A stretch of DNA of 64,000 nt from Steroidobacter denitrificans (GCF_001579945.1 NZ_CP011971.1:124001-188000), one strand, 5' to 3'. Positions 20,001 to 29,598 are shown, numbered from the stretch's first letter. Program-made: numbers and translations. The notes: generated by a model from the sequence alone, not told the origin.

Positions 20001-21707
20001 CTACATCTTCTCGGGTGCCGATACACCCAGTAGCTTCAGTCCGTTGGCGATGACATGGCGGGTCGCAGCGACCAGATTCAGGCGGGCATTGCGCAGGCCG
20101 GCATCATCGACGATGAACATGTGCGCGTTATAGTAGGTATGGAAATCTGCGGCGAGATCCCGCAGATAGTGCGCTATCTGATGAGGCTCGAGCGCTGCGG
20201 CAGCGGTTTCCAGGACTTCGGGGTAGGATGTCAAGCGCCGGATCAGCGCCTTCTCATGGGCTTCCGTCAGCCGGTCGATACTGCGCTCGCCCAGGCCGCG
20301 GTCGTGCTCATGGCCTTTTTCCCGTAGTTGCCGAAACACGCTGCAGACGCGGGCGTGGGCATATTGCACGTAGTACACCGGATTCTCCTCGCTTTGCGAA
20401 CGTGCCAGATCGACGTCGAACACGAACTCGGAATCCGCCTTGCGCATCACCAGAAAGAATCTCACCGCATCGCGCCCCACCCATTCGATGAGATCGCGCA
20501 AAGTCACATAGGCACCGGCGCGCTTGGAGATCTTCACCTCCTCCCCGCCGCGCATCACTTTCACCATCTTGTGTAATACATAGCTGGGATACCCCTGGGG
20601 GATGCCGATGTCCAGCGCCTGCAGACCGGCGCGCACGCGCGCGATCGTGCCATGATGATCGGTTCCCTGGATGTTGATCGCCCGCTGAAAGCCGCGCCGC
20701 CACTTGGTGACGTGATACGCCACGTCGGGCAGGAAATAGGTGTAGCTCCCGTCCGACTTGCGCATGACGCGGTCCTTGTCGTCGCCATAATCGGTGGTCC
20801 GCAGCCACATTGCGCCTTCGCTTTCGTAGGTCTTGCCACTGGCAGCCAGTTGCCGAACGGTTTCCTCGACCTTGCCGTCGGTGTATAGACTGGATTCGAG
20901 ATAGTAGACATCGAAGCGCACCCCGAATGCCCGCAGATCGATGTCCTGCTCATGACGCAGATAGGCCACTGCGAAACGGCGAATCGCCTCCAGGTCATCC
21001 GCCTCGCCGTTGGCCTCGACGGATTGGCCATCGAGCGCGTCTACCGTTTTTTTCTCCAGAAAATCATCGGCGATGTCCTGGATATAGTCGCCCCGGTAGC
21101 CGGATTGCGGCCAGCCCGGTTCATCGGGGCCGATGCCGCGTGCGCGCGCCTGTACCGATAGCGCGAGGTTTTGGATCTGTACGCCGGCATCGTTGTAGTA
21201 GAACTCGCGGCTGACCTGGTGACCCCGCGTCTGCAGCAGGGCGGCCAGCGCATCGCCCAGCGCCGCCTGGCGGCCATGCCCGACGTGCAGCGGACCGGTC
21301 GGGTTCGCCGATACGAATTCCACGATCGTATGCTCCCCGGCACCGGACCGGTCCTGACCGTAGGCGGGCCCTAGAGTGAGGATTCGCGATATCTCCAGCT
21401 GATGGGCGCGCGGGGAGAGATGGAAGTTGATAAAGCCGGGGCCGGCGATCTCGGCTTTGGCGACCAGTTCGCTGGCCGGTAGCGCATCCAGGATCGCCTG
21501 GGCGAGTTGGCGCGGATTGCGGCGGGCTGGCTTGGCCAGCCGTAGGGCGATGTTGGTCGCATAGTCCCCGTGCGCGATGTCGCGAGTGCGCTCTGCAGCG
21601 ATTGCAGGCAGGATGGCTTCGCCGGGCAGAATTTCGTGCGGCAGGGCGCCGAGCGCAATTTGCACCAGCCGTTCGATCTGGTCTTTCAAGGGTATCGATG
21701 GTCTCAA
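20001..21707 (-). CDS. argS: Arginyl-tRNA synthetase
   Basis: Class Ia synthetase charging tRNA-Arg. Visible: N-terminal Add-1 domain (first 110 residues), the HIGH-type motif in [19 protein letters not shown], the catalytic core with [21 protein letters not shown], a KMSKS-like KISKRAG, and the C-terminal anticodon-binding DALR domain ([13 protein letters not shown] to [15 protein letters not shown]). About 568 residues, a normal length. Both possible starts are TTG: 21707, or 21689 ([10 protein letters not shown]), the latter matching the usual ArgS beginning better; neither has a clear ribosome-binding site. It lies between priA and the SPOR gene on the same strand. Confidence 0.95.
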   Translation of the reverse strand: MRPSIPLKDQIERLVQIALGALPHEILPGEAILPAIAAERTRDIAHGDYATNIALRLAKPARRNPRQLAQAILDALPASELVAKAEIAGPGFINFHLSPRAHQLEISRILTLGPAYGQDRSGAGEHTIVEFVSANPTGPLHVGHGRQAALGDALAALLQTRGHQVSREFYYNDAGVQIQNLALSVQARARGIGPDEPGWPQSGYRGDYIQDIADDFLEKKTVDALDGQSVEANGEADDLEAIRRFAVAYLRHEQDIDLRAFGVRFDVYYLESSLYTDGKVEETVRQLAASGKTYESEGAMWLRTTDYGDDKDRVMRKSDGSYTYFLPDVAYHVTKWRRGFQRAINIQGTDHHGTIARVRAGLQALDIGIPQGYPSYVLHKMVKVMRGGEEVKISKRAGAYVTLRDLIEWVGRDAVRFFLVMRKADSEFVFDVDLARSQSEENPVYYVQYAHARVCSVFRQLREKGHEHDRGLGERSIDRLTEAHEKALIRRLTSYPEVLETAAAALEPHQIAHYLRDLAADFHTYYNAHMFIVDDAGLRNARLNLVAATRHVIANGLKLLGVSAPEKM

Positions 21708-21777
21708 AAAGGGCGGAAAGTCTATCAGTCCGGCGCCGCTTCGGCGGCTTCATTCACAGCCGCGGCGCCGGACCGTC

Positions 21778-23997
21778 TCAGAATAGTTCCTGGGCATCCA
21801 CATCGATCGACCAGCGCACCTGCCTGCTTGCCGGCAGGGTTTCCAGGATGGGCAGCCAGCCGGCCAGGAATTTTTGTACTGGACCATGCGATGGCGCCTG
21901 CAGCAGCAGTTGGGCGCGGAAGCGTCCTGCACGGCGCTCCATGGGCGCCGGAGCGGGCCCCAGCAGTCTCAGGCCGCGTAGCGCGCTTTGGTTCGTATCC
22001 TGTGCGCAGGCCAGGAGTCCACCTGCCTGCGCCGCGTCCCGCGCCGCGTGCAGGAACTGCATTGCCGCAGCCGGCGTCGGCGCTTCCGCGCGCAGCAAGG
22101 CGATGCGTGCGAACGGCGGCCAGCCGCTGCGCTCGCGTTCCTGCAGCGCGCCTTCTGCAAACGCCTCGTAGCCGCCGGTCAACAGTTTCGTGAGCAACGG
22201 ATGGTCGGGGTATTCCGTCTGGATGAGCACTTCCCCGGGACGTTGCGCGCGACCGGCGCGGCCGGCGACCTGGACGATGGTCTGGGCGAGGCGCTCACTG
22301 GCGCGATAGTCCGTGCTGAACAGACCCTGATCGGCATTCAGCACCACGACCAAGGTGACATTCGGAAAATCATGCCCTTTGGTGAGCATCTGGGTGCCCA
22401 CCAGCAGGCGCACCTCATTGTCATTGATCCGTGTCAGTACAGCTTCGAGCTCTCCCTTGCGGCGGATACTGTCCCGATCGATGCGTGCGAGCGCCACGCC
22501 GGGGAACATGAGACCGAGGGTTTCCTCGATGCGCTCGGTGCCTTGTCCGACCGGCTTGAGCATCGTCGAGCATAGCGGGCAAAGCTCCGCTACGACCTGC
22601 CGATTGCCACAGTGATGACAGGCCAGCTGCGTGCCGCGGCCATGTACGGTGAGATGGGCGTCGCAGCGCCGGCACTGTGCCGTCCAGCCGCAGCCCGGGC
22701 AGAACATAACCGGCGCATAGCCGCGCCGGTTCAGGAACAGCATGACCTGCCCGCCGTCCCGCAGATGCCGGTCGATGGCCTGCACCGTCGCGGTGGCCAA
22801 TCCCTGCGTTTGAGGCTGATTGCGCAGGTCGACCAACGAAAGCCGCGGTGGCTTGGCGCCAGCCGCACGCCGTGGCAGCCGCAACAGGGTTTCAGGCTGG
22901 CGCCGGGCATGCAGCAGCGATTCCAGTGAAGGTGTGGCCGACCCCAGGACGATGGGAATGTCCAGACGTTGCGCCCGCAGGATCGCCAGATCGCGCGCCG
23001 AATACCGGAACCCGTCCTGCTGCTTGAAGGAGGGATCGTGTTCCTCGTCCATGACGATCAGTCCGAGGCGCGGCAGAGGCGCAAAGACCGCCGAGCGGGT
23101 ACCAATGACAATGTGCACCTGTCCCAGCTGCGCCTGGCGCCAGGCCGCCAGACGTTCGCCGTCGCTCAGGCCGGAATGCAGCACGGCCATCGGCAGATCG
23201 AATCTTTCGCGAAAGCGCGATACAAGCTGCGGCGTCAATGCGATTTCCGGCACCAGGACCAGTGCCTGTCCGGTGCGTGCCAGCACGGCGGCGATTGCCT
23301 GCATGTAGACCTCGGTTTTGCCGCTGCCGGTCACGCCCTGCAGCAACAATGCGCTGAAACCGCCGAGGCAGGCAGCGATGTGCTCGACGGCGGCCTGCTG
23401 CGCATCGTTGAGCGATGGCCCGGGATGAACGGTGCCGCTCGATGCCGTTTCGGCTACGGGTTGTTGCCACTCGACGAAGCCGCGCGCCGCCAACCGGTGC
23501 AGCGCCTCCATGGACGCGCCGGCGGCCTGAAGAATGTCGCTGGCCGGCGCCGCGTCGCGATGCGCAAGGTATTCGACGATGCTGCGCAGCCGGGTTGCCC
23601 GGGCGGATAGCTGCGTCATCGCTTGACGGCGCCCCGCCTCGGTGAGCCGCCACACTCGCAGCTCTTCGCGTAGCGGCGCGCCGGCGCGCAGCGCTGCCGG
23701 CAGCGCCGCCGCCAGCACCTCGCCCACCGGATGACGATAGTATTCGGCAGACCACAGCAGCAGTTTCAGCAGTTGCGGGTCGAAGACGGGTTCGGTGTCG
23801 ATGCAGGCGTGGATGTCTCGCAGCTTGCCGGCAGGAACCTCGGTGTGTTCACGGTATTCGATCACGATGCCGACCACTCGCCGTCGGCCGAAGGGAACCC
23901 AGACTCGCCCTCCATGCGGTGGGCTGGGCTGGCCCGCCGATACCCGGTAGTCGAAAATCCGCCGCAACGGCGTGTCGATGGCGACACCCAGGATCAT
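21778..23997 (-). CDS. priA: Primosomal protein N' (replication restart helicase PriA)
   Basis: 3'-5' DExH helicase that rebuilds replication forks away from oriC. N-terminal 3'BD domain (VAIDTPLRRIFDYRV, RVWVPFGRRRVVGIVI), Walker A GVTGSGKTEVY, DEEH in VMDEEHDPSFKQQDGFRYSA, motif SATPSLESL, and the zinc-binding region with paired CxxC motifs (CPGCGW, CRRCD, CHHCG, CPLC). The helicase C-lobe shows GTQMLTKGHDFPNVTLV and QVAGRAGRAQRPGEV. 739 residues, full length. It reads away from the sigma-factor operon and upstream of argS. Confidence 0.96.
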   Translation of the reverse strand: MILGVAIDTPLRRIFDYRVSAGQPSPPHGGRVWVPFGRRRVVGIVIEYREHTEVPAGKLRDIHACIDTEPVFDPQLLKLLLWSAEYYRHPVGEVLAAALPAALRAGAPLREELRVWRLTEAGRRQAMTQLSARATRLRSIVEYLAHRDAAPASDILQAAGASMEALHRLAARGFVEWQQPVAETASSGTVHPGPSLNDAQQAAVEHIAACLGGFSALLLQGVTGSGKTEVYMQAIAAVLARTGQALVLVPEIALTPQLVSRFRERFDLPMAVLHSGLSDGERLAAWRQAQLGQVHIVIGTRSAVFAPLPRLGLIVMDEEHDPSFKQQDGFRYSARDLAILRAQRLDIPIVLGSATPSLESLLHARRQPETLLRLPRRAAGAKPPRLSLVDLRNQPQTQGLATATVQAIDRHLRDGGQVMLFLNRRGYAPVMFCPGCGWTAQCRRCDAHLTVHGRGTQLACHHCGNRQVVAELCPLCSTMLKPVGQGTERIEETLGLMFPGVALARIDRDSIRRKGELEAVLTRINDNEVRLLVGTQMLTKGHDFPNVTLVVVLNADQGLFSTDYRASERLAQTIVQVAGRAGRAQRPGEVLIQTEYPDHPLLTKLLTGGYEAFAEGALQERERSGWPPFARIALLRAEAPTPAAAMQFLHAARDAAQAGGLLACAQDTNQSALRGLRLLGPAPAPMERRAGRFRAQLLLQAPSHGPVQKFLAGWLPILETLPASRQVRWSIDVDAQELF

Positions 23998-24488
23998 GAT
24001 GCCTGGTCCCGCCCGCGCGGCGGAGGCGCGAATCGCCGGCAGATTGCGTACATGCTCAGGATATCGATGTCTGTCGTTTCGCTTCTGTCCGCCATGTCCT
24101 CATCGTCGTGCAGTGTCTCGGCCGCCGATCCGCCCGGTCTTTGTCCACCGGTTTTCCGGCTGCGCATCAGGCGGATGCTTCCCGAGGCTCCCGTGAATTT
24201 TTGCTGTCAACCGATTCCGCGCCTGGACGTTCTATTCACGAGTGCCCCGAAAACTCCCGGATAAACCTTATGCATCGTTCCGCGCCCGTGTGGATTCCAT
24301 CCTGGACGCTTCCCGGATCGGGCATGCCCGAAAACCCGCATCCGGCGGCGGCTATGCCGGGGCGGCCAGGCGCGGCGGCCGGTGTGGGATCATCCTCGTT
24401 TGTGCGCTTCCGGTTGCCGCCGTCTGTAGAGCCGGCTTGCCTGGAATCGTGCTCCCGGGGTCTGTTTGCCCTAGGATGGGACGCCGAC
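23998..24488. other. Divergent intergenic region between priA and the ECF sigma gene
   Basis: About 490 bases. The sigma-factor frame stays open upstream as far as 24108, but the extra residues have no family match, so I treat this as non-coding. A TCTATTC at 24230-24236 could be a weak -10. No hairpin, repeat or RNA gene was recognised. Confidence 0.3.
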
Positions 24489-25055
24489 ATGCCGGTAAGT
24501 CTCGAGGACTCGACCCTGGATCCGTCCCGCGCTCTCGAGCGCTTCCTGCTCGATACTGAGAAACGCGCCTTTCGCATCGCTCGCATCACGGTCCGCGACG
24601 ACGATGATGCACTCGATATCGTACAGGATGCGATGCTGCAGCTCGCGCGGCGCTACGGAGGGCGGCCCAGCCAGGAATGGCGGCCGTTGTTTTACCGGAT
24701 CCTGCAGAATCGCATTCGGGACTGTTTGCGGCGACGCAAGGTGCGTTCCCGGATCATGGCCTGGCTGCCTGCACGGAAGGAGGAGGGGGAGCGCCAGCCG
24801 GATCCCTGGAATGACGTTCCGGATGGACGGCCGCAGCCAGCCGAGCATCTGGCCATCGACGAGGCCATGCAACTGCTCGAAGATACGCTCGCGGACTTGC
24901 CGGTGCGTCAGCGCGAGGCCTTCACCCTGCGTACGCTCGAAGGCCTGGACGTGGCGCAAACGGCCCAGGCGATGGGTTGCAGCGAGGGCAGCGTCAAGAC
25001 GCATTATTCGCGGGCCGTGCATCGGCTGCGCGATCTTTTGGGGAGCGCATGGTGA
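24489..25055 (+). CDS. RNA polymerase sigma factor, ECF/sigma-70 family
   Basis: A 188-residue group IV sigma factor. Region 2 covers about residues 17-85 (DALDIVQDAMLQLARRYGG, PLFYRILQNRIRDCLRRRK) and region 4 about 125-185 (LPVRQREAFTLRTLEGLDV, then AQAMGCSEGSVKTHYSRAVHRLRD, the -35-binding helix-turn-helix). The ATG at 24489 starts at MPVSLEDSTLDPSRALERFL. It overlaps the DUF3619 gene, which is followed by DUF3106; the same three-gene set is widespread in beta- and gammaproteobacteria. The DUF3619 membrane protein could be its anti-sigma factor, but this is inference. Confidence 0.85.
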   Translation: MPVSLEDSTLDPSRALERFLLDTEKRAFRIARITVRDDDDALDIVQDAMLQLARRYGGRPSQEWRPLFYRILQNRIRDCLRRRKVRSRIMAWLPARKEEGERQPDPWNDVPDGRPQPAEHLAIDEAMQLLEDTLADLPVRQREAFTLRTLEGLDVAQTAQAMGCSEGSVKTHYSRAVHRLRDLLGSAW

Positions 25056-25561
25056 ATCGCTGCGACCACGAATCTTCGCAAGGGCCTGGGGAACATGCCG
25101 GACTTGTCCGCCCGCAGCCCGAGATCGACACCGGCACGCGCCGGGCTCCGAGCAGGAAGGAATGGGATGCCGTTGCCCGCCGCGACGCGACGGAGGATGC
25201 CGGCCCGGATCTTGCTGATGAGGCACTGGCGGACGCCTGGCAGCGCCGTGCGCGGTCCGTGTTCGATGACGGCGTCGAACGAGTGGATGCGCGCATCCGC
25301 TCGAAACTGACCCAGGCCCGATACGCGGCTGTCGATGAACTCAGGAAGCATGCGGCGTGTCGGCGCCTGCCGCGGCTGCCGGTGGCCGGATTGACCGTTG
25401 CGGCGGTTGCGGCGGTTGCCGTCCTGGTCTGGAATGAGGGTAGTCCCGGATTCATGCCCGGTGAATTGCCGCTGGAAGACATGGAACTGGTCGCGGAGGT
25501 CGACAGCCTGGAAATGCTTCAGGATGTGGAGTTCTACGCATGGCTCGGCTACCAGCGATGA
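25049..25561 (+). CDS. DUF3619-type membrane protein, candidate anti-sigma partner
   Basis: A 170-residue protein with a long polar N-terminal half containing a conserved-looking helix (FDDGVERVDARIRSKLTQAR), a single membrane segment (about 112-130, VAGLTVAAVAAVAVLVW), and a short acidic outer tail (LPLEDMELVAEVDSLEMLQD, ending EFYAWLGYQR). The ALRKAR-like helix, the single span and the LEMLQDxEFYxWL ending are features of DUF3619. It overlaps the sigma gene by seven bases and the DUF3106 gene by four, so the three are translationally coupled. The topology (cytoplasmic N, one span) suits an anti-sigma factor; no experimental basis is known to me. Confidence 0.72.
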   Translation: MVNRCDHESSQGPGEHAGLVRPQPEIDTGTRRAPSRKEWDAVARRDATEDAGPDLADEALADAWQRRARSVFDDGVERVDARIRSKLTQARYAAVDELRKHAACRRLPRLPVAGLTVAAVAAVAVLVWNEGSPGFMPGELPLEDMELVAEVDSLEMLQDVEFYAWLGYQR

Positions 25562-26385
25562 GCATGCCGGTTGTGCGCGCAGCCTCGGCGATACTGCTGG
25601 CCTGGACCGTGCCGGATGCGGCATGGACCCAGACCCAGACCCATGCTCAGACTCATGTCCTGGCCTCCATTCACGTCCATGCCCCGGGCCAATCTGGTCT
25701 CCCCGATCCGCTCCCGCGGGTGTGGATGGCGACACTGGAACGACCGCGAGCGCCTGTCCCATCGCCGCCGGGTGCCGGCTTGCTGGCGGCCGCAGATCAT
25801 CCACAGGGGCTTTCATCTCGGCGCGCGCCATCGGCGCATGACTCCCGTGATGCGCGATTTTCGGGCGAGGAATCCGATCGCGATGAACTCCAGGGAGCCG
25901 GCGTATCTTGGGAATCGCTTTCCGAGGAGCAGCGCGAACTATTGTCGAAATATCAGGCACATTGGGACCAGCTGCCGATGGGGCGCCAACGCGCGCTTGC
26001 CAGAGGTGCGCACCGCTGGCTAACCCTGCCGCCGGAACGGCGCGAACAGGCGCAGCGGCGCTTCGAGCATTGGCAATCGCTGGATTCGAAGCAGCGTCGT
26101 GAACTGCGGCGCCGGTACCAGGAGTTCAAGGTTCTACCCGCACAGGAGCAGGAGCGTATCCGGCGAGGGTTTCAGAACTTCCAGCATCTGGCGCCGGAAC
26201 AAAGGCGCGAACTGCGCAAGCGATTCCATGATCTGCCGCCCGAGGAGCGCCGGCGACTCAAGGAGCATCGACAACCAGCATGGGAGGCCGGACATGACAT
26301 CCATCCTCCCGGAGAGCCTGCCGATCAAGAGTCGCAGGATCATTCCCGGCGCCGGCCTCAGCAGGGAGACTCGCCACCGGAATGA
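25558..26385 (+). CDS. DUF3106 domain protein, exported
   Basis: A 275-residue protein. A signal peptide (MSMPVVRAASAILLAWTVPDA) is followed by a low-complexity stretch of Gln-Thr and His repeats and a Pro/Ala-rich linker. From about residue 120 comes the DUF3106 region, a series of roughly 12-residue helical repeats with LxPERREQxxxRF, such as WDQLPMGRQRALARGAHRW, LPPERREQAQRRFEHWQSL and LAPEQRRELRKRFHDL. Charge-rich throughout. It overlaps the DUF3619 stop (ATGA). Function unknown; probably periplasmic and part of the regulon-sensing unit of the ECF sigma factor. Confidence 0.75.
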   Translation: MSMPVVRAASAILLAWTVPDAAWTQTQTHAQTHVLASIHVHAPGQSGLPDPLPRVWMATLERPRAPVPSPPGAGLLAAADHPQGLSSRRAPSAHDSRDARFSGEESDRDELQGAGVSWESLSEEQRELLSKYQAHWDQLPMGRQRALARGAHRWLTLPPERREQAQRRFEHWQSLDSKQRRELRRRYQEFKVLPAQEQERIRRGFQNFQHLAPEQRRELRKRFHDLPPEERRRLKEHRQPAWEAGHDIHPPGEPADQESQDHSRRRPQQGDSPPE

Positions 26386-26448
26386 TCGCTGCCGCCGGCA
26401 AGGTGGAAGGATCGAACGGCGGACTTACAATGACCGCCGGGCCGGAAA

Positions 26449-27738
26449 TCAAGTGATTGTTCGAGGATCTGCGGCGGGGAGGGGTTGTCTGAGAGGCTGG
26501 ATTCCTTCGATTTCGAGCAACAACTCGCGGCGGCAGATATCACCGGCGAGAAATAATATTTGCGGGTCAGGCCAGGATCGTCGCAGGCGCGCGGCGACAG
26601 GTGCCAGCAACGCAGGGTCGCGCAAATAGACCTTCATGAGATCCCGCGCCGGATGGCCGCCGGATATGTCGTCCGACGCGGTTCGAATCGGGGCGGCATG
26701 GTTTACGCCGGCCTGCTGCGTCTCGACCTGATTTGTCTCGGTCTGGCTTGTCTCGGCGTGGACGGGCACAGGCGCCGGGATACTCGCCTGGCCGCGCAAC
26801 TCGGCCAGATTGCGCAGGATTTCCTCGGCCTGGGCCAGGACATCATCATGATGTCGTGATGTATGACCGACGATGCTGGCGGTACCCGATACCAGCAGCG
26901 TGCCATCCGCCGCGAGCGTCGCCCGTGAGAAATGAGGGCTGACCGGTCCATGGATGCGAGGATAGCGATATGCGCTGACCTGGCGAGGATTCTCGATGGC
27001 GGTTCCCGGCTGCCGCGCGGCAAGCCAGAATACCTGTACGTGGTGCGTTCTGCGCTGATGACCGATGCCCGTCGCCGCGGGATAGCGTCGTAGGCCCGTT
27101 GCGCTCCCGCCTGCGAGGTTCGCGCCATCTCCGAGTCCCAGGCCGCATGCCCGGCCGACGCAGAATTGCCGGTAGCGTTCCATATCGCCGGTTCCCTCAT
27201 TGATTGCATCGAGATAATTCCAGATGCGCAGCAGGTGAGGAAAGGCGGATTGCTCTTGGAAACGCTTCAAGGCGGCATAGACGGCTTCGCCGGCGGCGCA
27301 AATTCCAGGGTAGGCGTCTTCCGGTTCCTCGATGAGCGCGAATAAAAAATGATCATCGCAGGCATAGCGTACGATGCCGTCACGGCCGCTGCGTACCGGT
27401 CCATGCGAGAACCAGAGTTCCGTCGGTGCAGGCTGCCGCAACGGCAGCAGGCCAACTTCGATCTCGAGGGCCGGACTGGCTCCGTGCAAGGCAGCCCCCA
27501 GGGACTGCGGCCCGAAGTGGACGGCAGCCAGGATGTTCGGGGGGAGCGGCGCACGTGGGTCGAGGATGCGGTATTCGACCTGGATCGGTACCGGCTGGCC
27601 ACGGTCATGCGCCTCGTGTGTCGGCCGTTGGACGGGGCGTTCGCCGCTCGAGTCTTCTGGAAACAACAGGCTGGATCCTTCGCGCATACCGATGCCGCAG
27701 CGCGAATGATACACCGAGCTTTTCCTTTGCCGACGCAT
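26449..27738 (-). CDS. Chorismatase, XanB2/FkbO-Hyg5 family
   Basis: Members of this family hydrolyse chorismate to 3- and/or 4-hydroxybenzoate or to a dihydrodiol; XanB2 of Xanthomonas supplies hydroxybenzoates for pigment and ubiquinone. Family marks are VQVFWLAARQPGTAIENPRQ, then VSAYRYPRIHGPVSPHFSRA, GTASIVGHTSRHHDDVLAQ, and the C-terminal KVYLRDPALLAPV and LFLAGDICRRELLLEIEG. A Glu/Thr/Gln-rich linker of about 45 residues (about 325-370) separates the last two blocks. 429 residues from ATG 27738; ATG 27687 is an alternative. It stands alone, divergent from pntAA. Which product it makes cannot be read from sequence. Confidence 0.8.
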   Translation of the reverse strand: MRRQRKSSVYHSRCGIGMREGSSLLFPEDSSGERPVQRPTHEAHDRGQPVPIQVEYRILDPRAPLPPNILAAVHFGPQSLGAALHGASPALEIEVGLLPLRQPAPTELWFSHGPVRSGRDGIVRYACDDHFLFALIEEPEDAYPGICAAGEAVYAALKRFQEQSAFPHLLRIWNYLDAINEGTGDMERYRQFCVGRACGLGLGDGANLAGGSATGLRRYPAATGIGHQRRTHHVQVFWLAARQPGTAIENPRQVSAYRYPRIHGPVSPHFSRATLAADGTLLVSGTASIVGHTSRHHDDVLAQAEEILRNLAELRGQASIPAPVPVHAETSQTETNQVETQQAGVNHAAPIRTASDDISGGHPARDLMKVYLRDPALLAPVAARLRRSWPDPQILFLAGDICRRELLLEIEGIQPLRQPLPAADPRTIT

Positions 27739-28114
27739 ATCGTTATTTTCCGTGCGCCGAAGGCCGCGCCGCTACAGAACGAGAGGATGCGTCGACATAA
27801 CGAAAGGCTATGGCGTGAAGGCGGGCGCGAGTTGCCGAGCCGGGACAACCCGTACACAATAAGGAACATCCCTGGGAGGGGCTGTCCCATAGTGCATACT
27901 ACGCGTCCTACGCGCCTGGGGTTCAACCCCGGGTGTGTTCGGGTGCCCAGGATCAATGATCGGGGTGGGGTGTGCAGCGAATCATGAGCGCCGCTGCACG
28001 ATCGGAAGCCCTGCCGCGATCGGATGTTCTTACTTGCCCGGCGACGGCCCGGCGGCGGGCGCAAGTTGAAAGTGTTTGATCGAGCGCCTTCCGGGCGTTC
28101 GTGCTGGAGTGTTC
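27739..28114. promoter_or_regulatory. Divergent intergenic region, chorismatase gene and pntAA
   Basis: About 375 bases carrying both promoters. A near-perfect palindrome GGGGTTCAACCCC (27918-27930), flanked by further G/C runs, is the only symmetrical element and might be an operator or a hairpin. I could not fix -10/-35 boxes with confidence. No open reading frame here looks genuine. Confidence 0.35.
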
Positions 28115-29242
28115 ATGCCGGTAAAGATTGCTGTACTCAAAGAGACGCGTCCTCATGAGCGGCGCGTGGCCCTGGTGCCCGCCGTGGCCGATAAGCTCAT
28201 CAAGCTTGGTGCGCAGGTCTGTATGCAATCGGGTGCGGGCGAGGCGGTGAAGCTTGCGGATGCGGCATTCAAGAATGTCGTCATCGAATCCGATCCCGTC
28301 GCGCTGGTGGGAGATGCCGATATCGTCCTGGCGGTACAGCCGCCGGAAGCCGCCTTGATCGGCGCGATGAAGCCGGGCGCCATCCTGATCAGTTTCATCT
28401 ACGCACACAAGGAACCGGCGCTGACCAAGTTGTTGCGTGATCGCGGCATCACCTGTTTCGCGATGGAACTGGTGCCGCGCATTACTCGTGCCCAGGCGAT
28501 GGATGCCCTGTCCAGTCAGGCGGCGTTGGCCGGCTACTATGCGGCGCTGCTTGGGGCGACCCACCTGGCGCGTATTCTGCCGATGATGACGACGGCGGTT
28601 GGATCGATCCGGCCGGCACGCACGCTGGTGATGGGGCTGGGCGTGGCCGGCCTGCAGGCGCTTGCCACGGCACGCCGCCTGGGAGCCATGACGGAAGGAT
28701 ATGACGTCCGGCCGGAAACCAAGGAACAGGCGGAATCCCTGGGCGCAAAGTTCGTCGATACCGGCGTGGATGCCCGCGGCGCGGGAGGGTATGCGCGCGA
28801 GCTGACGCAGGAAGAGAAGGACAAGATTGCCGGTGTCATCACTCGCCATATTCAGAACGCCGATATCATCATCACCACGGCAGCGATTCCCGGCCGGCCC
28901 GCTCCGAAGTTGATCAGCAAGGCGCAGGTGGAAGGCATGAAGGCCGGCAGCGTAATCGTCGATCTTGCGGCAGAAGGCGGCGGCAATTGCGAATATACGC
29001 AGCCTGGAGAGACCGTGCAGGTGGGCCAAGTGACGATCGTCGGTCCGCTGAACGTGCCCAGCATGCTCGGTGAGCATGCCAGCGAACTGTACGCCAAGAA
29101 TCAATTCAATCTGATCGAACTGTTTCTGAAGGAAGGCGCGGTGGCGCTCGACTGGAGCGATGAGGTCGTCGCGAACACGGTGTTGACTCACGCCGGTGAA
29201 ATCAGGAATGAGGCCGCGCGAAAGGCCATCGAGAGCGCTTGA
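28115..29242 (+). CDS. pntAA: Proton-translocating NAD(P) transhydrogenase, subunit alpha part 1
   Basis: NAD(H)-binding domain I of the transhydrogenase that uses the proton gradient to reduce NADP+ with NADH. 375 residues: N-terminal KIAVLKETRPHERRVALVP, AMELVPRITRAQAMDALSSQA, and the NAD Rossmann loop TLVMGLGVAGLQALATARRL, followed by DVRPETKEQAESLGAKFVD and IITTAAIPGRPAPKLIS. It is soluble; the membrane part is encoded by the next two genes, the split layout of many alpha- and gammaproteobacteria. A start at 28076 is open, but ATG 28115 (MPVKIAVLKE) matches the family. Confidence 0.94.
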   Translation: MPVKIAVLKETRPHERRVALVPAVADKLIKLGAQVCMQSGAGEAVKLADAAFKNVVIESDPVALVGDADIVLAVQPPEAALIGAMKPGAILISFIYAHKEPALTKLLRDRGITCFAMELVPRITRAQAMDALSSQAALAGYYAALLGATHLARILPMMTTAVGSIRPARTLVMGLGVAGLQALATARRLGAMTEGYDVRPETKEQAESLGAKFVDTGVDARGAGGYARELTQEEKDKIAGVITRHIQNADIIITTAAIPGRPAPKLISKAQVEGMKAGSVIVDLAAEGGGNCEYTQPGETVQVGQVTIVGPLNVPSMLGEHASELYAKNQFNLIELFLKEGAVALDWSDEVVANTVLTHAGEIRNEAARKAIESA

Positions 29243-29259
29243 GCGCAAGGGGATATTTC

Positions 29260-29598
29260 ATGGATCTGACGACTACGATGACGGGCTTCGTCGCCCTGTA
29301 TATCTTCATGCTCGCGGCCTTCACCGGATACGAGATCATCGGACGCGTTCCGTCGATTCTTCATACACCGCTGATGTCCGGGTCCAACTTCGTTCACGGC
29401 ATCGTCGTGGTAGGCGCCATGTACGCTCTGCTCAACGCCACCTCGACCGTCGAACAGGTCATCGGCTTCGTGGGTGTGCTGCTCGGTGCGGGCAACGCTG
29501 CAGGAGGCTACGTGGTGACCGAGCGCATGCTGGAAATGTTCAAGCCCAGCGCAAAGACCGGCGCTCGACCTGAATCCGCGGGCAGGGCGGACGGCTGA
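29260..29598 (+). CDS. pntAB: NAD(P) transhydrogenase, subunit alpha part 2 (membrane)
   Basis: A 112-residue membrane subunit with three helices (about 9-28, 40-62, 66-90): YIFMLAAFTGYEIIGRVPSI, LHTPLMSGSNFVHGIVVVGA and VIGFVGVLLGAGNAAGGYVV. It forms part of the proton channel together with the membrane helices of PntB. The ATG at 29260 has AAGGGG about eight bases upstream and follows pntAA by 17 bases; 94 bases then separate it from pntB. The length and the TPLMSGSNFVHG motif are typical. Confidence 0.92.
   Translation: MDLTTTMTGFVALYIFMLAAFTGYEIIGRVPSILHTPLMSGSNFVHGIVVVGAMYALLNATSTVEQVIGFVGVLLGAGNAAGGYVVTERMLEMFKPSAKTGARPESAGRADG

Noticed and set aside
25618-25665. Imperfect CCCAGA/ACTCAT repeats at the start of the DUF3106 gene
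   Set aside because: Degenerate and in a variable linker; not enough identity to call a microsatellite.
27911-27950. GGTTCAACCCC resembling a tRNA T-arm
   Set aside because: No acceptor, D-arm or anticodon arm can be folded around it; it is better seen as a palindrome.
27953-29248. A 431-codon open frame on the minus strand opposite pntAA
   Set aside because: No recognisable domain; pntAA is unmistakable on the plus strand.
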